64,000 nt of DNA from Kitasatospora sp. NBC_01287. Its GTDB lineage: Bacteria > Actinomycetota > Actinomycetes > Streptomycetales > Streptomycetaceae. The DNA lies in NCBI RefSeq assembly GCF_026340565.1, contig NZ_JAPEPB010000001.1:4936501-5000500 (forward strand). The letters are read 5' to 3'. The translations under genes were made by a program, and so were the position numbers. The notes below the pieces were generated by a model, which was given only the letters and a program-made list of their open reading frames with translations, made no database searches and was not told where the DNA came from. Shown piece by piece: positions 1-8,043 of the stretch. Each line of letters opens with the position of its first letter. The first letter of the stretch is position 1.

Positions 1-70
1 ACGAATCAGCTCCACCGACCGAGTAGGCACGGTCGAAGGACCTTCTCAACTCCGGCGATGCCGTGCAGCC

Positions 71-352
71 TCACTCGGTCTGCTCCTCGCCGTCCAGGTG
101 CGCCATCGCGTAGTCGTACTCCTCGGGGTGCCGCGCCAGCCGCGCCATCACCCAGGCGGTACGCGCATCCATCCCAGCCCCGAAATCGGCGGCCAAGCGG
201 CGGGCGCGCCATGTCGTCCGAGGCGCGAGAATCCAGCGCGTGAGCGGGAACTGCACACGGTCGACGCCAGCGGCCATCTCTCCTGCTGGCCCGAACTGGT
301 CTTCCCGGGGCTGGCGGGGCTCGCCCGGTGCGTGAGTTGTTGGGTCGGCCAC
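71..352 (-). CDS. hypothetical protein, 93 aa (doubtful)
   Basis: Open frame of 93 codons read from a GTG start, ending in an acidic tail. It has no recognisable domain. No convincing Shine-Dalgarno sequence precedes the start, and the composition (many Arg and Ala) is what any GC-rich frame could give, although a Met-Asp-Ala-Arg helix-like C-terminal half looks protein-like. It lies at the edge of a region full of insertion-sequence debris, so it may be a gene fragment or not coding at all. A start further in, at the internal ATG near residue 26, is equally possible. Confidence 0.3.
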   Translation of the reverse strand: MADPTTHAPGEPRQPREDQFGPAGEMAAGVDRVQFPLTRWILAPRTTWRARRLAADFGAGMDARTAWVMARLARHPEEYDYAMAHLDGEEQTE

Positions 353-589
353 TCGACGAGTGTTGCGATGCTCGGGCCTCTGCGGTGTCGATCAGGGCGG
401 TGATCACCGGAAAGAGCGGCAGAGCGGCTGTTCGTTGACACCGAGTGGAACGTCCTAGGCAGTGAGCATCCGGTAAGTCACCTCTGTCTCCCACAGTCCT
501 ATCAATGGCTGGACTGATCGTCGGGACGTCTTCCAACCCTCGGCGAGGCTCGGTACTGACGGCTGAATACGGTGGAGGGGCTCGGTTGA

Positions 590-1273
590 ATGAGAGGACG
601 CGAAGACGTGGATGTGTATGAGGCCGTGGACAGTCGCCGGGCCGTGCGGGCGTTCAGCGATGAGCCCGTGCCCAAGGAGGTACTCGAACGAGTGCTGACC
701 GCAGCGACGCGGGCTCCGTCCAGCGGGAACCTCCAGCCATGGCGTCTGTACGTCGTGACCGGTGAACCCTTGGCGGAACTCAAGCGGACCGCGACAGCCA
801 GGGCACTGGCGGGGGACCCCGGCGACGAGCGTGAGTATCCGATGTACCCGGACGGGCTGGCCTCGCCATATCTGGACCGCTTTGCTGCGGCCGCCGCCCA
901 GCGGTACGAATCGCTGGGGATCGAGCGCGACGACCCGGACCGGCCCAGGAAGATTGCCACCTTGAACTCGGAGGCGTTCGGGGCGCCGGCCGTCCTGTTC
1001 TGCTACCTCGACCGGACGATGGGTCCGGGGCAGTGGGCTGACGCGGGGATGTACCTGCAGACGGTCATGCTGTTGTTGAGGGCCGAGGGGCTGCACAGCT
1101 GCCCCCAGGTGATGTGGACCGTGTACCGGAAGACTGTCAGCCGGGCAGCCGGAGCCGGTGACGGACTCGTGCTGTTCTGCGGCGTCTCAGTGGGGTTCGA
1201 GAAGGAGGGCGTGCCGCAACTGCGCACCGGGCGGGCGGATATGACGGAAACGGTGAGCTTCATCGGAGTGTGA
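590..1273 (+). CDS. nitroreductase family protein
   Basis: A 227-residue protein of the FMN-dependent nitroreductase fold, which transfers electrons from NAD(P)H to nitro or quinone-like substrates in the cytoplasm. The N-terminal signature is typical of the family: a Ser-Arg-Arg-Ala-Val-Arg-Ala-Phe motif, then Ala-Pro-Ser-Ser-Gly-Asn-Leu-Gln-Pro-Trp (about residues 41-50), which contacts FMN phosphate, and a C-terminal segment around residues 140-160 that lines the dimer interface. Length is normal. The ATG is preceded at a good distance by GGAGGGG; an in-frame GTG six codons later is an alternative. It stands alone between unrelated genes, and its physiological substrate cannot be inferred. 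Confidence 0.85.
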   Translation: MRGREDVDVYEAVDSRRAVRAFSDEPVPKEVLERVLTAATRAPSSGNLQPWRLYVVTGEPLAELKRTATARALAGDPGDEREYPMYPDGLASPYLDRFAAAAAQRYESLGIERDDPDRPRKIATLNSEAFGAPAVLFCYLDRTMGPGQWADAGMYLQTVMLLLRAEGLHSCPQVMWTVYRKTVSRAAGAGDGLVLFCGVSVGFEKEGVPQLRTGRADMTETVSFIGV

Positions 1274-1345
1274 CTGTTGGACGGCCGAGATCGACAGGAC
1301 ACTCCCTAGGCCCGGACGTGCGCTCAGCGCGAGCTGTGCTGGCGC

Positions 1346-1915
1346 TCACCGCTCGTAGGACCACGCTTGGCCGGTCTGCCGGTACTGCTCGACGGGGATG
1401 GGCTCGACGCCGGCAGCCATGCGTGCGGTGTAGAGCAGGCCGTCGAGGTGATCGATCTCGTGGTGGATCAGGCGGGCGAGTCCGCGTTCGTAGGTGGTGG
1501 TGGCCACCTGGCCGTCCAGGGTGGTGGTCTCCACGGTGATCCGCAGCGGACGGGGGACCGAGCCGCGAACGTCGAAGAACGACAGGCAGCCCTCGAACTG
1601 CTCGTCCGCCTCGTCGGCGTGGTCGGTGATCCGCGGGTTCAGCAGGACGATCGGCGGGCTGCCAGGGTCGGCGGGCTGGACGATGGCGGCGGCCCGGCCG
1701 ATCCCGATCTGCGGTGCCGCGATGCCCATGCCCTTGGCGAAGGGGTGGACCTGGCCGATGCGCTCCATCGCGGTGAACAGCTTCTCGATGACCTGCTCGG
1801 CGGCCCCGCGCTCGGTGGGCAGGTCGAACGCTCGGGTGGGCTCCGCGAGGACGGGCTCGCCCTCCTGGACGACGCCGAGGTCACGCATCTGCTCGCTGGG
1901 CCGCACCTGGATCAC
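1346..1915 (-). CDS. def: peptide deformylase, accessory copy 1
   Basis: Metal-dependent enzyme that removes the N-formyl group from nascent proteins. All three deformylase motifs are present in the 189-residue product: Gly-Met-Gly-Ile-Ala-Ala-Pro-Gln (residues 62-69), Glu-Gly-Cys-Leu-Ser (108-112, Cys is a metal ligand) and His-Glu-Ile-Asp-His (152-156, two metal ligands and the catalytic Glu), so it should be active. The GTG start is chosen because AAGGGGAG sits five bases upstream and because its GTGA overlaps the stop of the upstream XRE gene by four bases, implying translational coupling. A homologue about 90 percent identical by eye lies at 12598-13167. It is an accessory deformylase paired with a regulator, not the housekeeping gene. 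Confidence 0.9.
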   Translation of the reverse strand: MIQVRPSEQMRDLGVVQEGEPVLAEPTRAFDLPTERGAAEQVIEKLFTAMERIGQVHPFAKGMGIAAPQIGIGRAAAIVQPADPGSPPIVLLNPRITDHADEADEQFEGCLSFFDVRGSVPRPLRITVETTTLDGQVATTTYERGLARLIHHEIDHLDGLLYTARMAAGVEPIPVEQYRQTGQAWSYER

Positions 1916-2886
1916 CTGAACTCCCCTTGGGTCGTGTCGCGTTCGGGTCGGGCCCGGAACCGCCATTCGAGACGGTACCGGGCGTGGAGGGCTGGTGTGG
2001 GGGTGCTCCACGAGAAGAGGCGCATTCCGCCTTCATCGCGCCGGATCGGGGCGGTCCGCAGGGGTGCTGCTTCGGCGGTCATGGATGTCTCGGTGCCCCA
2101 CACCGCTGGGTCGAGATCGGCGGGGAAGGCGAGTTCGACTTCCAGGTGCTCGGTGGGCAGGCGGACCGCGCGCTGGAACCAGCGGCCCCACTTCTCCTCG
2201 CCGACCGAGTAGGCGTACTCGATCCAGACCTCCTCGCCCGGGTAGAGCGGGAAGCGGCCCTGCTCGTTCTCGAACAGCAGCCACACTTCCTTGAACGCGT
2301 CGCGGTCGTGCTTGGTCTGCCAGTTCATCGCCTCCCCGCGGCATGTCGCGGTCAGTGCGAGTTCGTCCCAGGTCAGCGGGTGTTCGCGGTAGTGGGCATT
2401 GGAGCGCTCGGGCTCGCCGGGGTAGCGGTCGACGCTGATGCGGATGAGGTAGCGGGTGATCGGCTCGCTGCCGGTGTTCCGCAACAGTCGGTGCATCGTC
2501 AGCCGGTAGTGGGAGCCGTCGAAGTCCAGGCGGGCGCCGTCGTGGGCCACGATGATCGCTGAGCCCGTCGCGTACGGCTGTTCGGGGCGGCGCGGGGCTG
2601 GTGGAGCCGCAGCCGGGGCCGCTCGGTTCTTGGCACCCTCGTAGTCCAGCCAGCGCTTCCAGACGGCCTTGCCCGCGTTGAGGGTCTCCTCCGAGCGACG
2701 CGCGAAGTCCTCGGTCGGCTTGTGCCGGCCGGATTCCACGTGGCTCACGTACGACGGGTCGAAGCCCATCTTGAGGGCGAGCCCCCGCTTGGACAGGCCG
2801 CGCACCTCGCGCCAGTACGAGACCTCCGCTGCGAACGCCTCGGCGGCTTGCTCAACGGTCGGGCTGTCGTCGCGCTCGTCCATCAA
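1912..2886 (-). CDS. XRE-family DNA-binding protein paired with deformylase
   Basis: A 324-residue protein. Residues about 15-75 form a Cro/C1-type helix-turn-helix (Leu-Ser-Lys-Arg-Gly-Leu-Ala, then Asp-Pro-Ser-Tyr-Val-Ser-His-Val-Glu-Ser-Gly). After a Pro/Ala linker, residues about 110-310 form a beta-rich domain with several Trp and acidic patches that I cannot assign to a named family. Its stop overlaps the deformylase start (GTGA), so both are made from one message, and the same pair is duplicated at 12.6-15.5 kb. Inference: the protein regulates its own operon and the C-terminal domain may sense a ligand; nothing in the sequence shows which. Confidence 0.8.
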   Translation of the reverse strand: MMDERDDSPTVEQAAEAFAAEVSYWREVRGLSKRGLALKMGFDPSYVSHVESGRHKPTEDFARRSEETLNAGKAVWKRWLDYEGAKNRAAPAAAPPAPRRPEQPYATGSAIIVAHDGARLDFDGSHYRLTMHRLLRNTGSEPITRYLIRISVDRYPGEPERSNAHYREHPLTWDELALTATCRGEAMNWQTKHDRDAFKEVWLLFENEQGRFPLYPGEEVWIEYAYSVGEEKWGRWFQRAVRLPTEHLEVELAFPADLDPAVWGTETSMTAEAAPLRTAPIRRDEGGMRLFSWSTPTPALHARYRLEWRFRARPERDTTQGEFR

Positions 2887-3000
2887 GGCCCCCGCCCTGG
2901 CTGCTGGATGAGATGAATGAACCGTGAGTGATCTCGATTCATCATTCTGTCACGCTCCTGGTCGCCGGTTTCCTTCTTTTGCCAGCCCGGGTCGACACCC

Positions 3001-3269
3001 GGGTGTCGGCAACGGCTGAAATCGGGGTCTGGATCACTTTCCGTGCTGATATGACTGATCGTCACTGACCGTGCTGGGGTCGGGTGCCGGTCACGGGGCG
3101 AGGAGCACGCGCTTGCGCAGGAGGTCCAGGCCCGCGCGGCCGAACATCTGCCGCTTCAGCATCTTGATCCGGTTCACCTGCCCCTCCACCGCCCCCGAGC
3201 TGAACGGCAGACTCAACCCCGCCACCACCGCACCCAGATCAGACCCGATCCCGTTCACGAACGACACCA
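3001..3269 (-). repeat. left arm of a 269-bp inverted repeat (ISL3 3' end)
   Basis: This segment is the near-perfect reverse complement of 4775-5043. It covers the last ~60 codons of the ISL3 transposase plus the noncoding tail and the terminal sequence beginning GGGTGTCGGCAACGG. Only one or two mismatches are visible by eye. Similarity stops abruptly at both ends, which argues that the GGGTGTCGG end is the true right end of the insertion sequence. Confidence 0.85.
3091..3269 (-). pseudogene. ISL3-family transposase, C-terminal fragment
   Basis: Reads the same last ~59 residues as the complete transposase at 3336-4952 (from the Val-Ser-Phe-Val-Asn-Gly-Ile-Gly segment to the Leu-Leu-Ala-Pro terminus), but on the opposite strand. 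Everything upstream of that point is missing, so it is a dead remnant of a second copy of the element, cut where the complete copy begins. Confidence 0.85.
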
Positions 3270-3335
3270 ACGACTTGTGGTCACTTTCGATGCTCCCGGG
3301 CTGGGGTCGCGCCACATGCGTGATGATCAACAGTC

Positions 3336-4952
3336 GTGAGCGACGTGGATGTTGAGGAAGTCCTGTTCCCAGACCTGGGCGACCTAGAGATAGCGAACAT
3401 CGAGATCGGCGGCGACAGCGTGACCGTCACGGCCTGCGCGTGTGCGCCCGAGGCGCTCTGCCCTGCCTGCGGCGCCGGATCACGTCGGGTCCACAGCCGC
3501 TACGAGCGCCGGCTGGCGGACTCGGCGGTCGGTGGCCGGCGAGTGGTCGTGAAGCTGCAGGTCCGGCGCTTCCGCTGCCCCGCGACGTCGTGCGCCCGGT
3601 CGACGTTCGTCGAGCAGGTCGCCGGGCTCACTTTCCGCCACGGGCGGCGGAGCTTGCGGCTGCACACCGTCCTGCAGTCAGTGGCGCTGATGCTGGCCGG
3701 ACGAGCCGGCGCCCGGCTGTCCAGCGTCCTCAGCTCGAAGGTCAGTCGCTCGACGCTGCTGAGGCTGATCCGCGCGATGCCCGATCCACCGACAACGGCA
3801 CCACGAGTGCTCGGAGTTGATGACTTCGCCCTGCGCAAGGGTCACGTCTACGGCACCGTGCTGATCAATATCGAGACCCGCCGTCCCGTCGACCTGCTGC
3901 CCGACCGCGAGGCAGCCACCCTTGCCCGCTGGCTGACCGAGCACCCCGGCGTCGAGGTCATCTGCCGCGACCGCGCCATCGCCTACGCCGAAGGCGCCCG
4001 CCTCGGCGCACCCAACGCGGTCCAAGTCGCGGACCGCTGGCACCTGTTCCACAATCTCACCGAAGCCGTGGAACGCTGCGTCACCCGGCACTCCACCCAG
4101 CTGCGCGAACCCGCCCACGTTCCCACCCCCGAGGAATCCGCGGCGGCCCTCGCCGAACTGGAGAAGGTCACCACGACGGCGAAGGCGGCCAGGGGCGCCC
4201 ACCGATACGCGGACCGCACCAGCGAGCGACACCAGGCCGTACACGACCTGCTCGCCCAGGGCCTGTCCCGGCGGGAGATCAGCCGCCGACTGGGCCTGGC
4301 CCGCGGCACAGTGCGCAGGTTCGCCCGCGCCACCGCCCCCGAGGAACTTGTGGTCGGCAAGTGGCAGGGCCGCACGAGCGTCCTGGACGACTACAAGCCC
4401 TACCTCCATCAGCGGTGGCAGGAAGGCTGCACCACCGCGAAGACGCTCTTCGACGAGATCAAAGCCGTCGGCTACACCGGCGGCCTCACCGTCCTGCGCG
4501 ACTACCTGCGGCCCCTACGGTCCGGCGCCCAGCCGCAGGATCGCTCCACCCGGCCGCCCTCGGTCCGCGACGTGACCTCCTGGATCACCCGCCACCCCGA
4601 CAGCCTCACCACGGACGAGACCCTCAAGCTCAAGGGCGTCCTCGCCCGGTGCCCGCAGCTCGCCACCACCGCCGACCACGTCCGCACCTTCGCCGAGATG
4701 ATGACCGCCCGCACCGGCCACACTCAACTGGCAGGCTGGATCGACCAGGTGAAGGCCACCGGCCTGCCCGAGCTGGTGTCGTTCGTGAACGGGATCGGTT
4801 CTGATCTGGGTGCGGTGGTGGCGGGGTTGAGTCTGCCGTTCAGCTCGGGGGCGGTGGAGGGGCAGGTGAACCGGATCAAGATGCTGAAGCGGCAGATGTT
4901 CGGCCGCGCGGGCCTGGACCTCCTGCGCAAGCGCGTGCTCCTCGCCCCGTGA
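3336..4952 (+). CDS. ISL3-family transposase
   Basis: A 538-residue DDE transposase with the ISL3 layout: an N-terminal Cys-rich zinc-binding region (Cys-Pro-Ala-Cys near residue 43, then further Cys residues in the Arg-Arg-Phe-Arg-Cys-Pro segment), an Asp-Asp-Phe-Ala-Leu-Arg-Lys-Gly catalytic segment after residue 160, the Cys-Arg-Asp-Arg segment near 211, a central helix-turn-helix (Leu-Ser-Arg-Arg-Glu-Ile-Ser-Arg-Arg-Leu-Gly), and the C-terminal Gly-Ala-Val-Glu-Gly-Gln-Val-Asn-Arg-Ile-Lys motif carrying the catalytic Glu. Length is full and no frame break is seen, so the copy is probably functional if its ends are. The GTG start lacks a strong ribosome binding site, as is common in insertion sequences. 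Confidence 0.9.
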   Translation: MSDVDVEEVLFPDLGDLEIANIEIGGDSVTVTACACAPEALCPACGAGSRRVHSRYERRLADSAVGGRRVVVKLQVRRFRCPATSCARSTFVEQVAGLTFRHGRRSLRLHTVLQSVALMLAGRAGARLSSVLSSKVSRSTLLRLIRAMPDPPTTAPRVLGVDDFALRKGHVYGTVLINIETRRPVDLLPDREAATLARWLTEHPGVEVICRDRAIAYAEGARLGAPNAVQVADRWHLFHNLTEAVERCVTRHSTQLREPAHVPTPEESAAALAELEKVTTTAKAARGAHRYADRTSERHQAVHDLLAQGLSRREISRRLGLARGTVRRFARATAPEELVVGKWQGRTSVLDDYKPYLHQRWQEGCTTAKTLFDEIKAVGYTGGLTVLRDYLRPLRSGAQPQDRSTRPPSVRDVTSWITRHPDSLTTDETLKLKGVLARCPQLATTADHVRTFAEMMTARTGHTQLAGWIDQVKATGLPELVSFVNGIGSDLGAVVAGLSLPFSSGAVEGQVNRIKMLKRQMFGRAGLDLLRKRVLLAP

Positions 4953-5043
4953 CCGGCACCCGACCCCAGCACGGTCAGTGACGATCAGTCATATCAGCAC
5001 GGAAAGTGATCCAGAACCCGATTTCAGCCGTTGCCGACACCCC
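4775..5043 (+). repeat. right arm of the 269-bp inverted repeat
   Basis: Contains the transposase C-terminus, its stop codon and the noncoding tail of the complete ISL3 copy. It is the inverted partner of 3001-3269 and can form a long cruciform or drive inversion or deletion between the two copies. Confidence 0.85.
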
Positions 5044-5333
5044 GCCCAACCCGCAACGGGTACGCACCGCTTCCAGCCCAGATCCACCAGGTTCGAGCTG
5101 GCGTCGCATAAAGGGGATGTCAAACGCCGGTTCCTCGCGTACTCCTCTCCGTCCCGCTCGCCGAACCCGGACCATCTGGCAGTACTGGCCCGTCCCGGCT
5201 TTGTCAGGGCCGCTTACCGCCCTCACCGGCGCCACCCGGATCAGACTGCCCTCAGCTCCACCGTCCTGCTGCGACAGGATCAGCGGCGAAGGTCTCTCAC
5301 CTCCACTCGAACCACAGCGCCTCACGGCGCACC

Positions 5334-5537
5334 CACGACGCCCGCCACACCGCTGCCACTGTCCTGCTGATCTTGGGTGTCCCCGATGCGGTCGTCGACG
5401 CGATCATGGGGTGGGAGCCCGGCAAGTCCGCTCGGATGCGCCGGCGGTACCAGCACCTGACGGGCCCGGTTCTCAGGGACACCGCCAACAAGATCGGTGA
5501 CTTGCTCTGGTCCGGTGTCTCCGGAACGGCCGAATAG
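5334..5537 (+). pseudogene. tyrosine integrase, C-terminal remnant
   Basis: Sixty-seven codons read the end of a phage-type tyrosine recombinase: His-Asp-Ala-Arg-His-Thr-Ala-Ala-Thr (the His-x-x-Arg box), Ile-Met-Gly-Trp, then Arg-Arg-Tyr-Gln-His-Leu-Thr containing the nucleophile Tyr. The closest match in the window is the last quarter of the intact integrase at 32818-34047. The N-terminal three quarters and the first catalytic Arg are missing; the sequence upstream is ISL3 flank. With att at 7971-8043 lying downstream, it has the same integrase-cargo-att order as the right-hand element and probably marks an older element in tandem. Confidence 0.75.
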
Positions 5538-5550
5538 AGCCGAACGAAGG

Positions 5551-5591
5551 GAGCCGTGCCCTTGGCTGAGGTCCAGCCGAGGGCACGGCTC
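5551..5591. terminator. stem-loop downstream of the integrase remnant
   Basis: Perfect 11-bp inverted repeat, GAGCCGTGCCC (5551-5561) with GGGCACGGCTC (5581-5591), and a smaller GGCT/AGCC stem in the loop. It lacks a T-run, as is usual for actinobacterial terminators. It follows the stop of the integrase remnant and precedes the convergent acetyltransferase gene. Confidence 0.6.
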
Positions 5592-5692
5592 CGGCGCAGG
5601 CCCGTTTGGTGCTATCGCAGATCGCGCAGTGCTGTCGCAGCGCAGAGTCGCCGCTCACGGCGGAGCCTGTCGCCGGGATACCGCTTGCCGCG

Positions 5693-6994
5693 TTAGCTGA
5701 TCCAGATGCCGCCGGGCGAGATCCGGCGTGCGAGGCGCAGGCCGGCGTCGCTGACCGGGGTCGACCACGACACATCGGTGATCTCGCACCCGGAGTCGTT
5801 TGCGAGGGTCTGTACGAGCGTCGCGCCAACGCCCTTTCGGCGATAGGAGTCCGCCACCCAGATCAGGTCGATGCACGGACGCAGGGTGTCGTCCTGATCG
5901 CCGTTCTCCGAATCATCGAGCAGGTCCCAGTGGTGGTGCCATCGGACGTCGTGGGTCGCCAGGTAGCCGATGACGTACCCGTTGGCCTGCAGCAGGTATG
6001 CGCGCACCCTGTCCGGGGTCTGCGCAGGCTCACCTAGGTGCGACCACGAGTTGGCGTCGTAGCCGTTCTCTCGCTGAGGCATCCGCCCCACCTGGTAGGT
6101 CAGCTTCCGCCAGGCAATCGGCGACTCGGTCGTCACCACGGCCAGGTCGCCCCACCAGTCCAAGTTCTTGGGTACCCGAACGCCGATCGCCCACGTCGCG
6201 TGGTGGGCAGCGTGTTCATTTCCGCCGTCCTCAGGAGCTCGCAGGGTCATTCCGCAGGGGCATTTGCTGTCACTCGGCGTTTGTACATGCTGGAACTGGA
6301 CGGGGGCCGCGCGGTGGCTGAGGTTCTGTCCTCTGCCACCCACCCATGGCCGGTAAGGCGCATCCTCCGGCTCAACGTGTCCGGTCCATCGGTCCACCCA
6401 GCCGGGGTGCTGCTCGGGAAACAGCTCCCGCTTGTGCTTCTCGATGAACGGCAGTGTCGGGCGAACCCACACGCTGCCGGCGGTGGCCCGGCCATTGAGA
6501 CGCACCCCGTGCCGCTTGGCCTTGCCGCGCAGGAAGCGCAGAAAAACGCCGGGTGGTGCGAAAAAGTTGACGCCGCGGACCAGCTCCCGTTCGCCAGGCG
6601 CAAGCCAGTCCTCGATGGGGAGCGCCAGCCGGTCAGCGAGAGCGTGAAGTCCGCTGAAGTCGCGGTTGAGCTCGGCACCGGACAGCGCCTGCACTGCCGA
6701 TTCGACCTGGGCAAAGGGAACAGGCAGACCGACCCAGCTTGGTCCACTGCTACATGAGAGAGCGCCCAGATACCCGTCGTACCGGATGTGATCGAAGGAC
6801 GTGCGCTGCGCGTGGGTGACGGCCTCCGTGTAGGCGGTCGGAAGATCTGGGGAGCTTCCCCGTCGGGTCAAGGCATCGACGTACCCATCGCGGTCGAGCT
6901 CGACCATGGCGTACCAACGGTGGGGCCGGACATTGATCCTTCGAGAGCTGGGGTCGTGTCGATCGGGGTCAAGGTAGATCGTTCGCTCAGTCAT
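5693..6994 (-). CDS. zinc-finger GNAT acetyltransferase resembling cohesin acetyltransferases
   Basis: A 433-residue protein with three parts. Residues 1-235 are unassigned and Trp/Arg-rich. A compact zinc-finger-like motif follows: Cys245-Pro-Cys247-Gly-Met, with His261 and His264/265. The C-terminal third ends in a GNAT fold whose acetyl-CoA loop is Ile-Trp-Val-Ala-Asp-Ser-Tyr-Arg-Arg-Lys-Gly-Val-Gly (378-390). The order finger, linker, Ile-Trp-Val...Arg-Arg-Lys, then a Ser-x-Pro segment and short hydrophobic tail matches Eco1/ESCO cohesin acetyltransferases better than ordinary GNATs; this is recognition by eye. ATGA overlap with the HNH gene upstream implies coupled translation. Substrate unknown; acetylation of a DNA-associated protein is inference. 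Confidence 0.75.
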   Translation of the reverse strand: MTERTIYLDPDRHDPSSRRINVRPHRWYAMVELDRDGYVDALTRRGSSPDLPTAYTEAVTHAQRTSFDHIRYDGYLGALSCSSGPSWVGLPVPFAQVESAVQALSGAELNRDFSGLHALADRLALPIEDWLAPGERELVRGVNFFAPPGVFLRFLRGKAKRHGVRLNGRATAGSVWVRPTLPFIEKHKRELFPEQHPGWVDRWTGHVEPEDAPYRPWVGGRGQNLSHRAAPVQFQHVQTPSDSKCPCGMTLRAPEDGGNEHAAHHATWAIGVRVPKNLDWWGDLAVVTTESPIAWRKLTYQVGRMPQRENGYDANSWSHLGEPAQTPDRVRAYLLQANGYVIGYLATHDVRWHHHWDLLDDSENGDQDDTLRPCIDLIWVADSYRRKGVGATLVQTLANDSGCEITDVSWSTPVSDAGLRLARRISPGGIWIS

Positions 6995-7791
6995 GCGCTC
7001 TGCTCCTCGCCAGGTACTCCCGTGCTCGGCTGCTCGCTTGAATATGGCCTGCCGCTCTCGTCCGTGATCGTGGCGTGCGAAGCTGGCCGGACCTCGACGC
7101 GGAGCATGGGCCAGGGCGTGCCCTCCTGGCCGGAACCATCGATCAAGAGCATGTGGCGTACGAAGGCGCCCACCAAGAAGTTGCGCTCGGCGAGCGTGCT
7201 CAGGTAGCTCTGCAACCCCTTCTCGGCGTCGCGGTTCTCGCGCACACTGTGCAGCTCAGCTGCAATGTCGCAGTAGTCCTGGACCAGGCCCAGGAACTCC
7301 AGGATGAGGTCTTCATCCTCCTCGGGGAGGCCGTCTGGCAGCGCGTACTCGAAGGTGACGCTGGACTTGATCATGTTCCACAGCGGGTTGCCGCGGGTGA
7401 TCAGCTTCAGGATCCGAGGCTGCGGGAACTCTGGGTCGGGCACCAACTTCAGCCGCCCTGGCGTGGTCTCGCCGAGCGAGCGCATCCATGCGGCGTGCTT
7501 GGCCTTGATCTCGCGCAGTCGATCCACCGTGAAGTGGCCTGGCTGGTCATCGATTTGCTTGTGATGCTTGCTACACAGCAGGACCATGTTCGTATGGCTG
7601 TCGATGGATGCGTCGTCCACCAAGCCGGCTCTCGGTCCTCCCTTCGAGCGGGCGACTATGTGGGCCTCTTCGCCGAAGACCGAGGGGTCGTCGCAGTCAG
7701 TCCCGAGTGTCACCACCTGCGCCCGGCAGATCGCGCACCTGCCGCCCACTTCACACCAGATGATCTTGCGAGTCTTTTCGGACACGGCCAT
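6991..7791 (-). CDS. HNH endonuclease
   Basis: A 266-residue protein with an HNH (beta-beta-alpha metal) nuclease domain in its first third: Cys19-Ala-Ile-Cys22, then Glu-Ala-His44, Asn68 in Thr-Asn-Met-Val-Leu-Leu-Cys73, and the His-His at 76-77. The two Cys pairs suggest a structural zinc and the His/Asn residues the catalytic metal site. The remaining 180 residues are helical and unassigned, with an acidic stretch (Pro-Glu-Glu-Asp-Glu-Asp). The ATG at 7791 is chosen because the domain begins right after it; the frame stays open for 84 codons upstream but that part translates the att/tRNA repeat. First gene of a two-gene operon with the zinc-finger acetyltransferase. A defence or genome-maintenance role is inferred only from architecture and position. 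Confidence 0.85.
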   Translation of the reverse strand: MAVSEKTRKIIWCEVGGRCAICRAQVVTLGTDCDDPSVFGEEAHIVARSKGGPRAGLVDDASIDSHTNMVLLCSKHHKQIDDQPGHFTVDRLREIKAKHAAWMRSLGETTPGRLKLVPDPEFPQPRILKLITRGNPLWNMIKSSVTFEYALPDGLPEEDEDLILEFLGLVQDYCDIAAELHSVRENRDAEKGLQSYLSTLAERNFLVGAFVRHMLLIDGSGQEGTPWPMLRVEVRPASHATITDESGRPYSSEQPSTGVPGEEQSA

Positions 7792-7940
7792 GGATTGCAC
7801 CCTGCCAGAGGAGCGGTGCCCAGCGGGCGCGAATGCGATGGCTCGGTCAGAGAGGCCATCAGCCGGATGCGGTCGTGCACCCGCCCCATCCGGTGGATCC
7901 TGGCAACTGCAACCAAAACTGCAACCACGGAACGACGAAG

Positions 7941-7965
7941 GACCCGACCGCAGTGCGGTCGGGTC
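7941..7965 (-). terminator. tRNA-type terminator hairpin at the left att site
   Basis: GACCCGACCGCA pairs with TGCGGTCGGGTC. An almost identical hairpin follows the intact tRNA-Ser on its 3' side (about 35988-36014), so this is the displaced transcription terminator of the tRNA gene, copied along with the att site. Confidence 0.7.
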
Positions 7966-7970
7966 CTTCG

Positions 7971-8043
7971 TCTGCCCTGGCGGGCGGGTGCGGAGGATAC
8001 GAGATTCGAACTCGTGAGGGGTTGCCCCCAACACGCTTTCCAA
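7971..8043 (-). repeat. attachment site repeat, left (tRNA-Ser 3' half)
   Basis: Seventy-three bases identical to 36019-36091, containing the tRNA-Ser 3' part from the anticodon loop through the T arm to the acceptor and about 20 bp beyond. Similarity continues without gaps to the left, with scattered mismatches, from 7904 (35952 in the other copy), giving a 140-bp repeat in all. It stops exactly after the anticodon-loop CCAA on the right, the usual crossover zone of tRNA-integrating elements. The 5' half of the tRNA is absent here. Confidence 0.9.

Larger units (their letters stand above)
3270..5043 (+). mobile_element. ISL3-family insertion sequence (full transposase, uncertain left end)
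   Basis: One complete ISL3 transposase lies in about 1.77 kb. The right end at about 5043 is defined by where similarity with the truncated inverted copy stops. The left end is not clean: the 3270-3335 stretch contains GGTCACTTTCGATGCT, resembling an inner part of the right end (GGATCACTTTCCGTGCT), but lacks the outermost GGGTGTCGGCAACGG. Either the left terminus was lost at the junction with the inverted fragment, or the real terminal repeats are the GGTCACTTTC-like sequences and the outer 30 bp are shared flank. No target duplication is evident. Confidence 0.75.
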
